A stretch of 64,000 nucleotides of DNA from an uncultured Clostridia bacterium (GCA_934643825.1 CAKUCW010000006.1:22047-86046), one strand, 5' to 3'; positions 31,288 to 40,853 are shown, counted from the stretch's first letter. Translations and numbers: made by a program. Notes: a model not told the origin generated them from the letters alone.

Positions 31288-32685
31288 CTACTCCCCCAAC
31301 GGGTCAAACCGCCATTCCTTTTTCTTCCCTCTCGGGCGCGGCGCAATGGGTCTTGACATTAAAAAGTACCGCGTTTCGTCGTAGATGTGATCCTCGCCCG
31401 CCGTGTCAATGTCCTCCGGCTTGCGCCCGTCGTAAACCAGCGCGGGAATCGTCCGCCTGAAATCCCGGCAGTTCTCAAAAACGTAGAGCATCGGACGCCC
31501 TTCCTCGTCGAATTTCAGCCGTTCGTGCAGCTGCATCTTTCCGGGCAGCCGCGTGTTGTCCCCCTTCATGAAGGTCACCCCGTTAAAGACCTTGCGAATC
31601 TGTTCCTCCACGCTCAGCCCGCGGCTTCTGTCCCATATGGCAGGGTCGGCGACGCCCGAAACATGAATGCCCTCCGCGGCTTCCGGTTCCATCAGCTCCG
31701 CGAGCTTTTCCGCGATTTCGCCCGGCGCGTTCATAATGCCGACGTTCGCCTCCCCCGGCACGCAGCCGTAAAGCTCCTTGTATCGGTATACCCGCCCTTC
31801 CTCGTCCACCGCCCAAACCCCGAAGGAGAATGGGCGCGTGTATCCGTGGTCGAAGCTGACCACCCGCGTCCAGTGCCACGGAATGTCGAACGGATGGATG
31901 ACGTGCGTGTATAGCCCGTCGCCGTAGTGCGTCGGATCGTCCACAAATTCCGGGAAAGCCTGCCCGTCGAACGCGTCCCATTTGCCCAGCAGCAGCGCAT
32001 CCCGCAGTGCCTTGGGCTTCTGCTCCAATTCCACGATGTAGTCCCGCGTGATGTGCGGATTGTCCATCGCCGTCGCCGGAATGTACTCGATCTTTCTCAC
32101 GCTCACCCCGCCGAGTATGCTGCTTTCAACCGCAACCTCGGCGGTTCGCCCGCCCGCGTTCGTGCTGTCCACGAACCGCGCCTTCACCCACGCATGCCCC
32201 GGACCGCCCGGGTTGCTTGCGCATCGCACGCAGGGCGTGATGCCCAGCCGCTTTTCTGCACGCAGTCGTGTGCGCAGGTAATCATACATCGGTTTTGTGA
32301 AATGTGTCAGCTCGTCGAAATACAGCCAGTGGATTTCCGCGCCCTGATATTTTAGCAGCCCCTGCCCCTCGTCGCTCAGGTGACAGAAATGGATGACGCT
32401 TCCGTTGCTCAGCCTCAGCTCGTGCGCACTGGAAACATATTTGCCCAGTTCCTTCGGCGCAATGAGCTGCATCGTCCGGATCAGCGTCATTTCCAGTTCG
32501 GGATAGGTTCGCCTGAATAAGTACGCGTGCGTCTGCGGATATTTCAGGCAGCGCATCAGCGCGTCCCAGCATATGGCGTAGCTCTTTCCTCCGCCCGCCG
32601 CCCCGCCATAAAGCACTTCGTCCGCCGTGCTTGCGTGAAACGCAAGCTGTTTTTTTGTCGGCTGATAATTAAGCTCGATCTCCAT
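31288..32685 (-). CDS. terL: Phage terminase large subunit
   Basis: A 465-residue packaging motor. ATG 32685 gives MEIELNYQPTKKQLAFHAST; it overlaps terS by 17 nt. Walker A is YGGAAGGGKSY (about residues 26-36), Walker B is IHWLYFDELTHF, and the nuclease domain holds VVSFDHGYTRPFSFGVWAVD (RNase H-like first Asp) and VSGVADPAIWDRSRG. It cuts and pumps concatemeric DNA through the portal. The length is normal for the Terminase_6/3 type. The C-terminus is basic (RPRGKKKEWRFD). Confidence 0.95.
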   Translation of the reverse strand: MEIELNYQPTKKQLAFHASTADEVLYGGAAGGGKSYAICWDALMRCLKYPQTHAYLFRRTYPELEMTLIRTMQLIAPKELGKYVSSAHELRLSNGSVIHFCHLSDEGQGLLKYQGAEIHWLYFDELTHFTKPMYDYLRTRLRAEKRLGITPCVRCASNPGGPGHAWVKARFVDSTNAGGRTAEVAVESSILGGVSVRKIEYIPATAMDNPHITRDYIVELEQKPKALRDALLLGKWDAFDGQAFPEFVDDPTHYGDGLYTHVIHPFDIPWHWTRVVSFDHGYTRPFSFGVWAVDEEGRVYRYKELYGCVPGEANVGIMNAPGEIAEKLAELMEPEAAEGIHVSGVADPAIWDRSRGLSVEEQIRKVFNGVTFMKGDNTRLPGKMQLHERLKFDEEGRPMLYVFENCRDFRRTIPALVYDGRKPEDIDTAGEDHIYDETRYFLMSRPIAPRPRGKKKEWRFDPLGE

Positions 32686-33100
32686 GCTTCTGTTCTTCCT
32701 CCTTTCCGCCCGTCCCGTCCGGCATGCCCAGCGCAGGTGCGCCCGCCGCAAACCGAATCACGATGTCCTTTCCGTAATCCTTCTGCATCCGAATGCCCGC
32801 CCGGTCGAGGATGTCCTTCGCCGCCCTCTGGCGGATGTTGTCGTTCCCCTCCGACTGGCTCAGCAGCGCCGCCTGATGCCGCGCCGCTTCTTCCGCGCTT
32901 TCGTAAACGCAGATTTGCGCACGCAGCTTTGCCGCCTCGGATTTCTTTCGGTATGCCTCCAGCCTTTTCAGGTCGCCGAGGATCGTCTTCACCTGCTTCT
33001 CGCTCGCCCCGATCTGCCTTGCGATCTCGTCCGGTTCCCTGTTTTCTTCAAAGTACAGTCGAACGGCTTCGCTCTTCATGTTTTCCGTCATTCTGCCCAT
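32669..33100 (-). CDS. terS: Phage terminase small subunit
   Basis: A 143-residue DNA-recognition subunit. The start at 33100 has AAAGGAGG nine bases upstream; longer in-frame versions run through a terminator. An N-terminal helix-turn-helix (RLYFEENREPDEIARQIGAS, about 13-32) is followed by a helical oligomerisation region and a charged tail. It is encoded directly before and overlapping terL. Confidence 0.85.
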   Translation of the reverse strand: MGRMTENMKSEAVRLYFEENREPDEIARQIGASEKQVKTILGDLKRLEAYRKKSEAAKLRAQICVYESAEEAARHQAALLSQSEGNDNIRQRAAKDILDRAGIRMQKDYGKDIVIRFAAGAPALGMPDGTGGKEEEQKHGDRA

Positions 33101-33187
33101 CTCACCACCTCCTTTCCCTGCCCGCCTTTTCCTCCGCCAAACTCTGTAAAGCATCGAAGTCTTTCCCACGCGAGCGTTTTCTCGCAT

Positions 33188-33226
33188 CAAAAAAAGCCGT
33201 TCCAACACCGGAAACGGCTTTTTTGA
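33188..33226. terminator. Bidirectional terminator before terS
   Basis: An AAAAAAAGCCGTTTC-type stem, AAAGCCGTTCC / GGAAACGGCTTTTTT, with T runs on both strands. It separates the regulator gene from the packaging operon. Confidence 0.8.
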
Positions 33227-33441
33227 TTGATGCATGCTTCTCAGCTTTCCCGCGAAGCGAAGAAAGAGCGCCGAAAGCAGCACGCCCTGCCGGCGGTCGG
33301 GCTTAAACCCTCTTTCTCTCTTTTCCCGCCGCGAATCTCTTTTCTTCTTTCGCTGATGATATCATATCATACCTCTTTTTGAACCGCAAGATGACATTTG
33401 GGTGCCATTTCGGTGTCATTCCCGTGCCTTTCCCGTGCCCT

Positions 33442-33867
33442 TCAGGTGCCGTCTGCCCCATCTTCCCCGTTCTCCTTCTTCCCCTCGATCTCCCTTTTGT
33501 ATCGCATGATCTGCCGCCTGCTCCTGTCCGTCATGCGCATCGTGTCCTCTAAGCTCAGCCCGCCGATGTAGTAATACATGCAGAACGAATATAGCCCGAT
33601 TTTCAACCCGCTGATCGCCTTGATTGCCTCGTCCTCCAGCTCGTGTAGAATCGCTCCTTCCCTCTCCAAAGACTTTTCCAGCGATTCCTTCATCATCAGC
33701 TTCACCTCAAGCCCCCGCGCTAACCCGCCTCTGCCGTGCGGCATTCCGTCCAGCTGTACCGCACTCAGCGTCGCCGCCTGCATTTCCGTCAGCTTCTCGC
33801 TCAGCTCCCGAACCAGCCTGACCTGCCCCCTCACGCGCAGCAGTACTTGTCTGTCCTTCTCGTTCAT
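33442..33867 (-). CDS. Phage late-gene transcriptional regulator-like protein (ArpU/sigma-70 region 4-like)
   Basis: A 141-residue protein starting MNEKDRQVLLRVRGQVRLVR. Two helical halves: an N-terminal coiled coil and a C-terminal HTH with YYIGGLSLEDTMRMTDRSRR (about 102-121), like the recognition part of ArpU/RinA-type regulators that switch on phage packaging genes. Its place directly upstream of terS fits that role. The DNA target is unknown. Confidence 0.7.
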   Translation of the reverse strand: MNEKDRQVLLRVRGQVRLVRELSEKLTEMQAATLSAVQLDGMPHGRGGLARGLEVKLMMKESLEKSLEREGAILHELEDEAIKAISGLKIGLYSFCMYYYIGGLSLEDTMRMTDRSRRQIMRYKREIEGKKENGEDGADGT

Positions 33868-33887
33868 TCCGCTCTCCCTTCTCCAGT

Positions 33888-34010
33888 TTAATCATCCTCG
33901 TCCCTCAGCCATCGTTCCTCGTCCCAGAGCAGTCTGAGCCTTCTCGCCTCCTCGCAGATTCCGCAGCCGTCGCATTCCTCTTTCAAATGCAGTACGCAGG
34001 AAAACGCCAT
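33888..34010 (-). CDS. Small cysteine-motif phage protein
   Basis: A 40-residue frame from ATG 34008-34010, behind AAAAGGAGGAG. It contains CVLHLKEECDGCGICEEARR, i.e. four cysteines that could bind zinc. It overlaps nothing and precedes the regulator gene by 20 nt. Short Zn-ribbon proteins of this kind are common at the start of phage packaging modules; the role is unknown. Confidence 0.65.
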   Translation of the reverse strand: MAFSCVLHLKEECDGCGICEEARRLRLLWDEERWLRDEDD

Positions 34011-34147
34011 CTTTCTCCTCCTTTTGTTCTCTTTTCTTCGTTTTCGTTCCCATAAAATACGAACACTTGTTCCCATTTTAGCCTTCCTCTTTCCGTTTGT
34101 CAAGCCGAATTCCCCTTTTCATGCTCTAATCGACATTTCCATACACC

Positions 34148-34470
34148 CCCTTTAAACCGCCGCGAAGCGAAGATGGGGTTTGGGGATGAAATCCCCAAGC
34201 GGGGTATGGGGTGGCAACCCCATAGTAACCCCCCGTAACTCCAAAATCGCGAAGCGATTTAAAAGAAACAAGAATCAGGGAGCGAAGCGTCCCCTGATTC
34301 CTCCACCGCCCCTTCAAACCGCCGCGAAGCGAAGATGGGGTTTGGGGATGATATCCCCAAGCGGGGCATGGGGTGGCAACCCCATAGTAACCCCCGTAAC
34401 CCCAAAAGCGCGAAGCGCCCCAAAAGCAAGAATCAGGGAGCGAAGCGTCCCCTGATTCCCCTCCACCGCC
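34148..34470. repeat. Repeat family B, two tandem copies
   Basis: Two units of ~165 bp, each AAACCGCCGCGAAGCGAAG, GGGGTTTGGGGATG, GGGGTGGCAACCCCATAGTA, GCGAAGCG and AATCAGGGAGCGAAGCGTCC. They mark the right edge of the prophage segment. Confidence 0.85.
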
Positions 34471-34514
34471 TCTTCAAACCCCACCCAACTTTCCCATATT
34501 CCCCTTATTTTCCT

Positions 34515-34558
34515 ATCAAAAAAGGGAGTCAGAGGCTTGTCTTCCTCTAACTCCCTTT
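34515..34558 (-). terminator. Terminator of thrC
   Basis: An AAAAGGGAGTTAGAGG / CCTCTGACTCCCTTTTTT hairpin on the minus strand, 34 bp after the thrC stop. Confidence 0.85.
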
Positions 34559-34591
34559 TCGCTTTTTGACCTGTTTTTCTTTGCGCCGCGC

Positions 34592-36088
34592 TTACGCCTT
34601 CACCGCGTCAAGAACCGCCTGCTCCATGCCGTCCTTTTCGCATACCGCCGTATGGCGAATCGGCAGGGTCGGCAAAGCCCGAATCTGCTCCGGCTCTTTC
34701 GTTCCCGTCTTTTCGGCAAGCGCACGGCAGCAGGCAAAGTCGTCCTGCCCCGCGCAGGCATTCTGCCCCGCGACCGCGCCCAAAACAGACGCGCCGAATT
34801 TATACGGGCTTGCCGTCGAAACGATCACGCTCCTGCGCGTGTCGCCCGTTTCGCGCTGATAAGCACGCAAAACCGCGCTGGCAACCGCCGTGTGCGGATC
34901 CATCAGGTAGTGGTCTTCCGTCCACGTTTTCGCGATTTCCTCGCGCACGCCGTCCTCAGCCACACAGCCCGCCCAGTAGCGTGCCTGCATGCCCGCCTTC
35001 ATCGCCTCATCGATTTCATAGCGCTTTCTGCCGCTCAATTCGCCCATCAGCCGCGCAATCTTCCCGCCGTCATAGCCGCTCAGATCGAACAGCAGGCGCT
35101 CCAGATTCGAGGAGATCAGAATATCCATCGACGGCGTGATGGTCTTGTAGAACGGACGGTTTTCGATGTCGTATACGCCGGTGTTGATGAAATCGGTCAG
35201 CACATTGTTCTCGTTGCTCGCGCAGATGAGCCTGCCGACCGGCAGCCCCGCCTTGTGCGCGTAATCTGCCGCGAGGATGTCGCCGAAATTGCCCGTCGGA
35301 ACGCAGAAATTCACCTCGTCACCGAGCTTAATTGCGCCCTCGTTCAGCAGATCCGCATAGGCGGAGAAGTAATATACCACCTGCGGCACGAGTCTGCCGA
35401 AGTTGATGGAATTCGCCGAGGAAAGCACGCGTCCCTGCCGATCCATCGTTTCGGCGAACTGCCGATCGGCAAAGATGCGCTTGACGCCGGTCTGCGCATC
35501 GTCAAAATTGCCGTTGACGGCGATGACATGGGTATTCTGCCCGCCGGTCGTCACCATTTGCAGCCGCTGCGCCTGGCTGACGCCTTCACGCGGATAGAAC
35601 ACGCAGCAGCGCGTCCCCGGAACATCGAGGAAGCCCTCCAGCGCCGCCTTGCCCGTGTCGCCGCTTGTCGCCACGAGAATGAAAATTTCGCGTTGTTCAT
35701 CGTGCTTTTGGGCACTGAGCGTCAGCAGATGCGGCAGCAGCTGAAGCGCCATATCCTTAAACGCGAGCGTCGGGCCATGCCAAAGCTCCAGCGCGTGCGC
35801 CCATCCGCCTACCTTGCGAACCGGCGCAATCTCTTCGCAGTCAAAGCCCCTGCCGTATGCGCCGTGAATCGCGCCCTTCAGCTCTTCCCGCGTGAAATCG
35901 GGCAGAAACCGCTCAAGAACCGTCAGCGCACGCTGTTCATAACCCATTTTGCCCAGTGCGGCAATCTCTTCGAGCGAAAAAGAGGGGAACTCAGCGGGCA
36001 CATACAGCCCGCCGTCCGGCGCCAGTCCGCGAAGAATCGCCTCCGAAGGCGAAACGGCAGCCGCACCACGCGTTGAAAGCATTTGCAT
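34592..36088 (-). CDS. thrC: Threonine synthase
   Basis: A 498-residue PLP enzyme converting O-phosphohomoserine to threonine in the cytoplasm. N-terminal STRGAAAVSPSEAILRGLAP, then the PLP-lysine motif ELWHGPTLAFKDMALQLLPH and the phosphate-binding LVATSGDTGKAALEGF are the fold-II threonine-synthase signature (yeast/E. coli subgroup). ATG 36088 has GGGAGG nine bases upstream; two earlier in-frame starts (36094, TTG 36097) are too close to it. It is monocistronic, with terminators on both sides and no T-box visible upstream. Confidence 0.96.
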   Translation of the reverse strand: MQMLSTRGAAAVSPSEAILRGLAPDGGLYVPAEFPSFSLEEIAALGKMGYEQRALTVLERFLPDFTREELKGAIHGAYGRGFDCEEIAPVRKVGGWAHALELWHGPTLAFKDMALQLLPHLLTLSAQKHDEQREIFILVATSGDTGKAALEGFLDVPGTRCCVFYPREGVSQAQRLQMVTTGGQNTHVIAVNGNFDDAQTGVKRIFADRQFAETMDRQGRVLSSANSINFGRLVPQVVYYFSAYADLLNEGAIKLGDEVNFCVPTGNFGDILAADYAHKAGLPVGRLICASNENNVLTDFINTGVYDIENRPFYKTITPSMDILISSNLERLLFDLSGYDGGKIARLMGELSGRKRYEIDEAMKAGMQARYWAGCVAEDGVREEIAKTWTEDHYLMDPHTAVASAVLRAYQRETGDTRRSVIVSTASPYKFGASVLGAVAGQNACAGQDDFACCRALAEKTGTKEPEQIRALPTLPIRHTAVCEKDGMEQAVLDAVKA

Positions 36089-36165
36089 CGGCATCAACCT
36101 CCCTGATTAAACATCGGGCAGAAACCCGGGGCTTCTGCGTGTCCCGACCGATCGATGAACAAAGA

Positions 36166-36197
36166 AGCCGCTTCCTGATGAACGGCAGGAAGCGGCT
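36166..36197 (-). terminator. Terminator after the P-loop protein gene
   Basis: AGCCGCTTCCTG / CAGGAAGCGGCT, perfect 12-bp stem with TTCTTTG on the minus strand, 13 bp past the stop. Confidence 0.8.
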
Positions 36198-36210
36198 CAG
36201 CAAAACGAAA

Positions 36211-36621
36211 TTAGATTTGATACTTGCGGATGCTCTCCGGCACATTCTCCGCATCCTCGCTGAAGCTGATGACCAAATCGCACTGAGCGTTGGCGACCAG
36301 ACCTTCGAGCTTGGCAAAGAAGTCCACCAGGTCGGCGGCGTCCGTCTTGACCAGTTTGAGGAACGCATCAACGTAAATCACGCTGATATCATAGTTGCCC
36401 GCGAGAATACCTGCGAGGAAGCCAAAGAACGAGTCCTTGCCCTTTACGGCGTATTCACTCGCGTCGATGAAACGGATCTGCGGCTTCAGGCTGAGCGTGT
36501 AGCTCTTGTCGTCGTCAACGAAAAGAACGTTGCCCTTCGCTTCCTTCACGGAAGCGTTCGCCATATCCAAAATGCGCTTGGTCTTGCCGGAACCCTTCTT
36601 GCCAAAGATAACCTGGATCAC
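36211..36621 (-). CDS. Conserved P-loop ATPase-like protein
   Basis: A 136-residue protein with a GTG start at 36621 behind GGGAGG. Walker A is IFGKKGSGKTKRI (about residues 5-17); a Walker-B-like DISVIYVDAFLK (about 80-91) follows. The domain is a compact RecA-like fold without a recognisable partner domain. Similar short proteins in Clostridia are annotated 'twitching motility PilT-like', which I think is not functional evidence. Monocistronic. The role is unknown. Confidence 0.8.
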   Translation of the reverse strand: MIQVIFGKKGSGKTKRILDMANASVKEAKGNVLFVDDDKSYTLSLKPQIRFIDASEYAVKGKDSFFGFLAGILAGNYDISVIYVDAFLKLVKTDAADLVDFFAKLEGLVANAQCDLVISFSEDAENVPESIRKYQI

Positions 36622-36760
36622 GGTCAATCCCTCCCTTTCATGTTTTCTACTTACCCACATTATAGCCTAAAACACATTCCCTGCATAGACCCAAATTTAC
36701 TTTTTCTCTCAAAAAACATGCGGGGTCAACCGCTATTTTCCCCATTTTTGTGATTATGGC

Positions 36761-36789
36761 TTGCTTTTTGCGGCACATCATGCTATAAA
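36761..36789 (+). promoter_or_regulatory. Probable promoter of the PT-repeat surface protein
   Basis: TTGCTT (36761-36766), a 17-bp spacer and TATAAA (36784-36789), about 170 bp before the GTG start. Confidence 0.5.
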
Positions 36790-36962
36790 TAAATGTATAC
36801 ATTTAGCCAAAACGCAGGTTTAAAAGACGGACAATCAGCATAAAGCATCCTGAGCGCACATCGGCGCCGCCTTCGGGCTTTCCGCCGCGTGAAAAACCGT
36901 CTGGGGTTGACAAAGTGCGTGCTTTGCCGTCCATCCTCTGCGCAATGAAAGGGGCGATTCCC

Positions 36963-39272
36963 GTGAAACGTCTGTTCTGTCTCCTGCTTCTTTTCCTGCT
37001 GCTTCTGCCTGCCTTTGCCCTGGCAAAGGAAAGCGCCCAACCCTGTTACTGGCTGCTGACCGATGTGCATACCGAAAGGAGCGCATCCCAGCCCTACGGC
37101 GACGCGTCGGCAGAAGACAACGTGACCGCGCTGTCTTCCCTGCTGCCGGACGAAATGCTTCAGGCGATGGAGGAAACGCACGTCTTCCGCCTCAGCGCTT
37201 CCCGTGAGCAGACCGGCGCGTCAGCCCGCAGCGAATACACGCTCTCCGGCATGCCGGCGCTCGTTCCCGGTGCCGCCTGCGCACGCCTTTCCCTGACGGC
37301 GACGACCAGCGAGGATCGTGGCTCTTTCTATCTCTACACCAGTCTGTATGCCGACAACGCACGCATCGTCCGTGCCCGCGGCAACGGCGCCTGGGTCATC
37401 CGCGTTCCGTTCCCGCGCAAGGCGGTTTCCGGCGCAACCCGCGTCATCGTGCTGGATTCCCGCGAAATCCACGGCTTTGCCAATGTCAAGGCGGTTTATA
37501 CCTACACCGCCGTTCCCGGAAAGATGCTCATCGATACGAACGGCGATATCGTGCTTTATGATCCGCTGGGCAACGAAACGTATCGCATCTCCCACGTTCT
37601 GGCAGGCGTTCTGCCCGTGTTCTCCGCCTCCGCTTCGGAAAGCGGCGACGTCGTGTTTTCCGCCGAGCTTCAGCCGGACGGTTCTGTCATTGCGCGTTTC
37701 CTGCCGGACAGCGGCTTGACGATCGAGGAGATCATCCAGCTGATCCGTCAGGCGCTCTCCTCCGCCGAGGCGGACGCGACGACCTCCGCCAGCGTCATTT
37801 CCTCGCTTTCTTCGAATCCGAACCTCGCGACGCTCTATGTCGCGCCCAACAGCAATCTCTCCGACGAAGCGCTTTCCCTGCTGATCGGCGCGGCGTCCGG
37901 TCAGGCTGTCAGCGTGCCCACGCTTCAGGATGCCGTTGAATCCGGCGATGTCACGCTGGATGCCCAGATAACGCCGACTCCCGCCCCGCTGACGTACAGC
38001 GAGCTGGCTAAGCGCATCGCTTCCGGCGAAACGCCGACTCCCTCGCCTTCCCCGGCGTTCCTCTCCGCCGCCGCAAAGGAAGCCCAGACCGCGCAGGCGC
38101 TGGCGCTTTACGGCGAAAACGGTGTGGAAGCCATCGCCCTGACCCCGTCTTCCCACGCGGACGGAAAGACCCTTCAATCCATCGCGCAATCCATCGCGCA
38201 GGCACGCGAGGACAAGGACGCCTATGAAGCCCTGTTCGGCGAAAGCACGGAAAACCAGGGCTTGTCCGATGGCAAAAACGCCATTCGCTTCACGCCTGAA
38301 AACGGCGATGCCGCCGGCGCTTCCATCGCGGTTGTGGATGGCAGCTATCTGCTCAGCATCCAGCCCGGCAGCGTTGCGCTCCTGCAAAAGGCGCTCAACG
38401 ACCTGCTGATTACGCTCAACGCGACGCCGACTCCGACGCCGAGTCCCACTCCGACCCCGGTTCCGACAGCTGTTCCGACGCCGACGCCCACTCCGACCCC
38501 GGTTCCGACGGCTGTTCCGACGCCCACGCCCACTCCGACTCCCACCCCGACCCCGGTTCCGACAGCTGTTCCGACTCCGACGCCTACTCCGACCCCGGTT
38601 CCGACAGCTGTTCCGACTCCGACGCCCACCCCGTCTCCGACTCCGACAGCTGTTCCGACACCCACGCCTACCCCGACCCCGGTTCCGACAGCTGTTCCGA
38701 CGCCCACGCCTACCCCGTCTCCGACTCCGACGGCTGTTCCGACACCGACTCCCACTCCGACCCCGGTTTCGACAGCTGTTCCGACTCCGACTCCCACTCT
38801 GACCCCGAGTCCGACTCCGACAGCTGTTCCCACTCCGACGCCTACCCCGACCCCGGTTCCGACAGCTGTTCCGACGCCCACGCCTACCCCGTCTCCGACT
38901 CCGACTGCTGTTCCGACACCCACTCCCACCCCGTCTCCGACTCCGACTGCTGTTCCGACACCCACTCCCACCCCGTCTCCGGTTCCGACGGCTGTTCCGA
39001 CGCCCACTCCGACCCCGTCTCCGACTCCGACTGCTGTTCCGACACCCACTCCGACCCCGTCTCCGACTCCGACAGCCGTTCCGACACCGACTCCCACCCC
39101 GACCCCGGTTCCGACGGCTGTTCCGACGCCTACGCCTTCGCCCACGCCTCTGCTGGCAACGACGATTGGCGGTACGTCCATTCTCATTCCGATCATCATC
39201 GTGCTTCTGTTCCTCGTCGTGCTGACGCTGCTCATCATCCTGATCGTCAACGACAAAAAGAAGAGCCGCTGA
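36963..39272 (+). CDS. Large cell-surface protein with Pro/Thr-repeat stalk and C-terminal membrane anchor
   Basis: A 769-residue protein, GTG start at 36963 behind AAAGGGG. Signal peptide in residues 1-21 ([20 protein letters not shown]). An ectodomain of ~460 residues has no family I recognise. It is followed by ~240 residues of [16 protein letters not shown] repeats, then a membrane helix ([20 protein letters not shown]) and a short basic tail (NDKKKSR). The layout is an outer domain held away from the membrane on an extended PT stalk. Element A is inserted directly after the stop codon. Function unknown; adhesion, sensing or wall turnover are possible. Confidence 0.88.
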   Translation: MKRLFCLLLLFLLLLPAFALAKESAQPCYWLLTDVHTERSASQPYGDASAEDNVTALSSLLPDEMLQAMEETHVFRLSASREQTGASARSEYTLSGMPALVPGAACARLSLTATTSEDRGSFYLYTSLYADNARIVRARGNGAWVIRVPFPRKAVSGATRVIVLDSREIHGFANVKAVYTYTAVPGKMLIDTNGDIVLYDPLGNETYRISHVLAGVLPVFSASASESGDVVFSAELQPDGSVIARFLPDSGLTIEEIIQLIRQALSSAEADATTSASVISSLSSNPNLATLYVAPNSNLSDEALSLLIGAASGQAVSVPTLQDAVESGDVTLDAQITPTPAPLTYSELAKRIASGETPTPSPSPAFLSAAAKEAQTAQALALYGENGVEAIALTPSSHADGKTLQSIAQSIAQAREDKDAYEALFGESTENQGLSDGKNAIRFTPENGDAAGASIAVVDGSYLLSIQPGSVALLQKALNDLLITLNATPTPTPSPTPTPVPTAVPTPTPTPTPVPTAVPTPTPTPTPTPTPVPTAVPTPTPTPTPVPTAVPTPTPTPSPTPTAVPTPTPTPTPVPTAVPTPTPTPSPTPTAVPTPTPTPTPVSTAVPTPTPTLTPSPTPTAVPTPTPTPTPVPTAVPTPTPTPSPTPTAVPTPTPTPSPTPTAVPTPTPTPSPVPTAVPTPTPTPSPTPTAVPTPTPTPSPTPTAVPTPTPTPTPVPTAVPTPTPSPTPLLATTIGGTSILIPIIIVLLFLVVLTLLIILIVNDKKKSR
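38420..39150 (+). repeat. Tandem Pro/Thr-coding repeats
   Basis: Imperfect units of 48-60 bp (CCGACGCCCACTCCGAC, GTTCCGACAGCTGTTCC) encode [12 protein letters not shown]. The opposite strand reads as GVGVG frames that are artefacts. Copy number is likely variable between strains. Confidence 0.95.
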
Positions 39273-39284
39273 TTCTGCCGTATC

Positions 39285-39387
39285 CGCTCAGCTTGTTGAC
39301 ATCAGCAAATCGGGCTTAAACAGCAAAATCAAAAAATTAGCTATTCTTCCTCTCGGGGGAGAATAGCTTTTTGTTTACAGTCCGCGT
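39285..39387 (+). mobile_element. Repeat family A, copy 2 (flanked by 15-bp direct repeats)
   Basis: Core CAGCTTGTTGACA...TTTACAGTCCGC with hairpin CTATTCTTCC/CTCGGGGGAGAATAG and a T5 run. The perfect flanks TGATTCTGCCGTATC lie at 39270-39284 and 39388-39402; the left copy starts with the surface-protein stop codon. The element supplies a terminator to that gene. Confidence 0.65.
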
Positions 39388-39485
39388 TGATTCTGCCGTA
39401 TCAACTCCCCTCCGTGCGCATATAAAAAGCAATGTGGTTTCAATCGCATCAGCTTGACTGACGACGCAAAAACGGAGGGATCGGA

Positions 39486-40550
39486 TTGAACGCAGCCAGA
39501 ACGCTCTTTCCCGGCGCAATGGGACCGGACGGCTTTATCTCCTGCTTTGACCACCTGCTCGACGAGGCGCACCTCAAGCGAAAGCTCATCCTCAAAGGCG
39601 GACCCGGCGTAGGCAAATCGACGTTCATGCGCCGGGTACACGCCGCGCTCTGCCCTGAAAACGAAGCGGCGACGCTGTATTTCTGCTCCGGCGACCCGGA
39701 CAGTCTGGATGCCGTCGCCGTGCCGCATGCCGGGCTGCTCATTCTGGATGGCACCGCGCCGCACATCGTCGATCCCGAGATTCCCGGTGCGCGTGACAGC
39801 ATCATCAACCTCGGCGTCTGCTTAAACGAAGCCGCCATGCGCCCGCATCTGGCGCACATCCGCGTCTGCATGGCGGATCATGCCGCCTGTTCGCGGCGTG
39901 CGCGTGCCTGCATGGCTGCCGCCGCCGCGCTGGCAAAGGACAACGCCGCCGCCCTGCAATCCGCCGTGGATGGCAAGCGCCTGACCCGAATCACGCACGC
40001 GCTGATTCAGTCCGTCCTCTCTCAGGCAGGCGAAACGAGCGCCGTGCCGTCCGTCCGCCCGATTCTGACCGACGCGGTCACGCCGAAGGGCGAGCTTTGC
40101 CTGATCGGCGAGCATGCCCAACCGCGTGTTTTCCGTCTGCTGGCGCATTGGGGCATGGATCTGACGCCCGTTCTCCGGGAAATCAGCCGCGCCGCACGCA
40201 CGGCGGGCTACGATGTGGAAGAGCATCTCTGTCCGACCGTCCCCGGGCGTCTGCTGCACCTGACCATCCCCGCGCTCGGCACGCTCATCACCTCCGGCGA
40301 TGCGCTTCCTTCCGAGCAGACCTTCGACTTTTCGTCGTGCATTCCGCAAGGTGCGCTTCTCCGTCATGAATGTGCGCTTGAGCAGGGACGGGCAGGCATC
40401 CGGCTGCATCTGCATCGGGCCGTCGCCGCGCTCGCGCAGGCGAAGCAGCTCCACGACGAGCTGGAATCCTTCTATGTGCCCAACATGGACTTCGGGCGCT
40501 GGCAGGAAATCCTGAAGGAAACGCTGGATTCGCTTCCGCCTGCGGGCTGA
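39486..40550 (+). CDS. PRK06851-type P-loop ATPase / nucleotide kinase-like protein
   Basis: A 354-residue cytoplasmic protein with a TTG start at 39486, preceded by GGAGGG. It contains two related P-loop halves: Walker A LILKGGPGVGKSTFMRRVHA (about 34-53) and YFCSGDPDSLDAVAVPHAGL with LILDGTAPHIVDPEIPGARD, the signature of the PRK06851 family in Clostridia and Bacilli. The second half begins near GELCLIGEHAQPRVF with a degenerate loop. The biochemical role is unknown. The last codons and stop (CTTCCGCCTGCGGGCTGA) are part of a family E repeat. Confidence 0.85.
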   Translation: MNAARTLFPGAMGPDGFISCFDHLLDEAHLKRKLILKGGPGVGKSTFMRRVHAALCPENEAATLYFCSGDPDSLDAVAVPHAGLLILDGTAPHIVDPEIPGARDSIINLGVCLNEAAMRPHLAHIRVCMADHAACSRRARACMAAAAALAKDNAAALQSAVDGKRLTRITHALIQSVLSQAGETSAVPSVRPILTDAVTPKGELCLIGEHAQPRVFRLLAHWGMDLTPVLREISRAARTAGYDVEEHLCPTVPGRLLHLTIPALGTLITSGDALPSEQTFDFSSCIPQGALLRHECALEQGRAGIRLHLHRAVAALAQAKQLHDELESFYVPNMDFGRWQEILKETLDSLPPAG

Positions 40551-40835
40551 GCCCGCTCTCACTTCCGCCTGCGGGCTGAGCCCGCTCTCACTTCCGCCGA
40601 AGTTTTACAATACGCGATAGCTTTGCGCACGCGGGCGATGCTGTACTGAAATATAACGAATCAACCGGGGATTGATGATAGCTTTGCGCACGCGGGCGAT
40701 GCTGTGCAATTTTCCACGCGTTTCCAAAGTGGACTGAGTCCGCCCTCACTTCCGCCTGCGGGCTGAGCCCGCTCTCACTTCCGCCGAAGTTTTACATTAC
40801 GCGATAGCTTTGCGCACGCGGGCGATGCCCTGCAA
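40535..40835. repeat. Repeat family E, array 2
   Basis: Alternating GCGGGCTGAGCCCGCTCTCA, CTTCCGCCGAAGTTTTACA, GCGATAGCTTTGCGCACGCG and GGCGATGC blocks, four irregular units. The first unit contains the stop codon of the preceding ATPase gene. The related array is at 11260-11535. Confidence 0.8.
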
Positions 40836-40853
40836 TTTCTAATCAAAACAAGA

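Noticed and set aside
38420..39150. Regular repeats considered as a CRISPR array
   Set aside because: The units are contiguous, in frame and coding, with no unique spacers of constant length and no cas genes.
38345..39256. Minus-strand frame encoding long GVGVGVGT repeats
   Set aside because: Complement of the PT-repeat stalk; no ribosome site, and the plus-strand protein has signal peptide and anchor.
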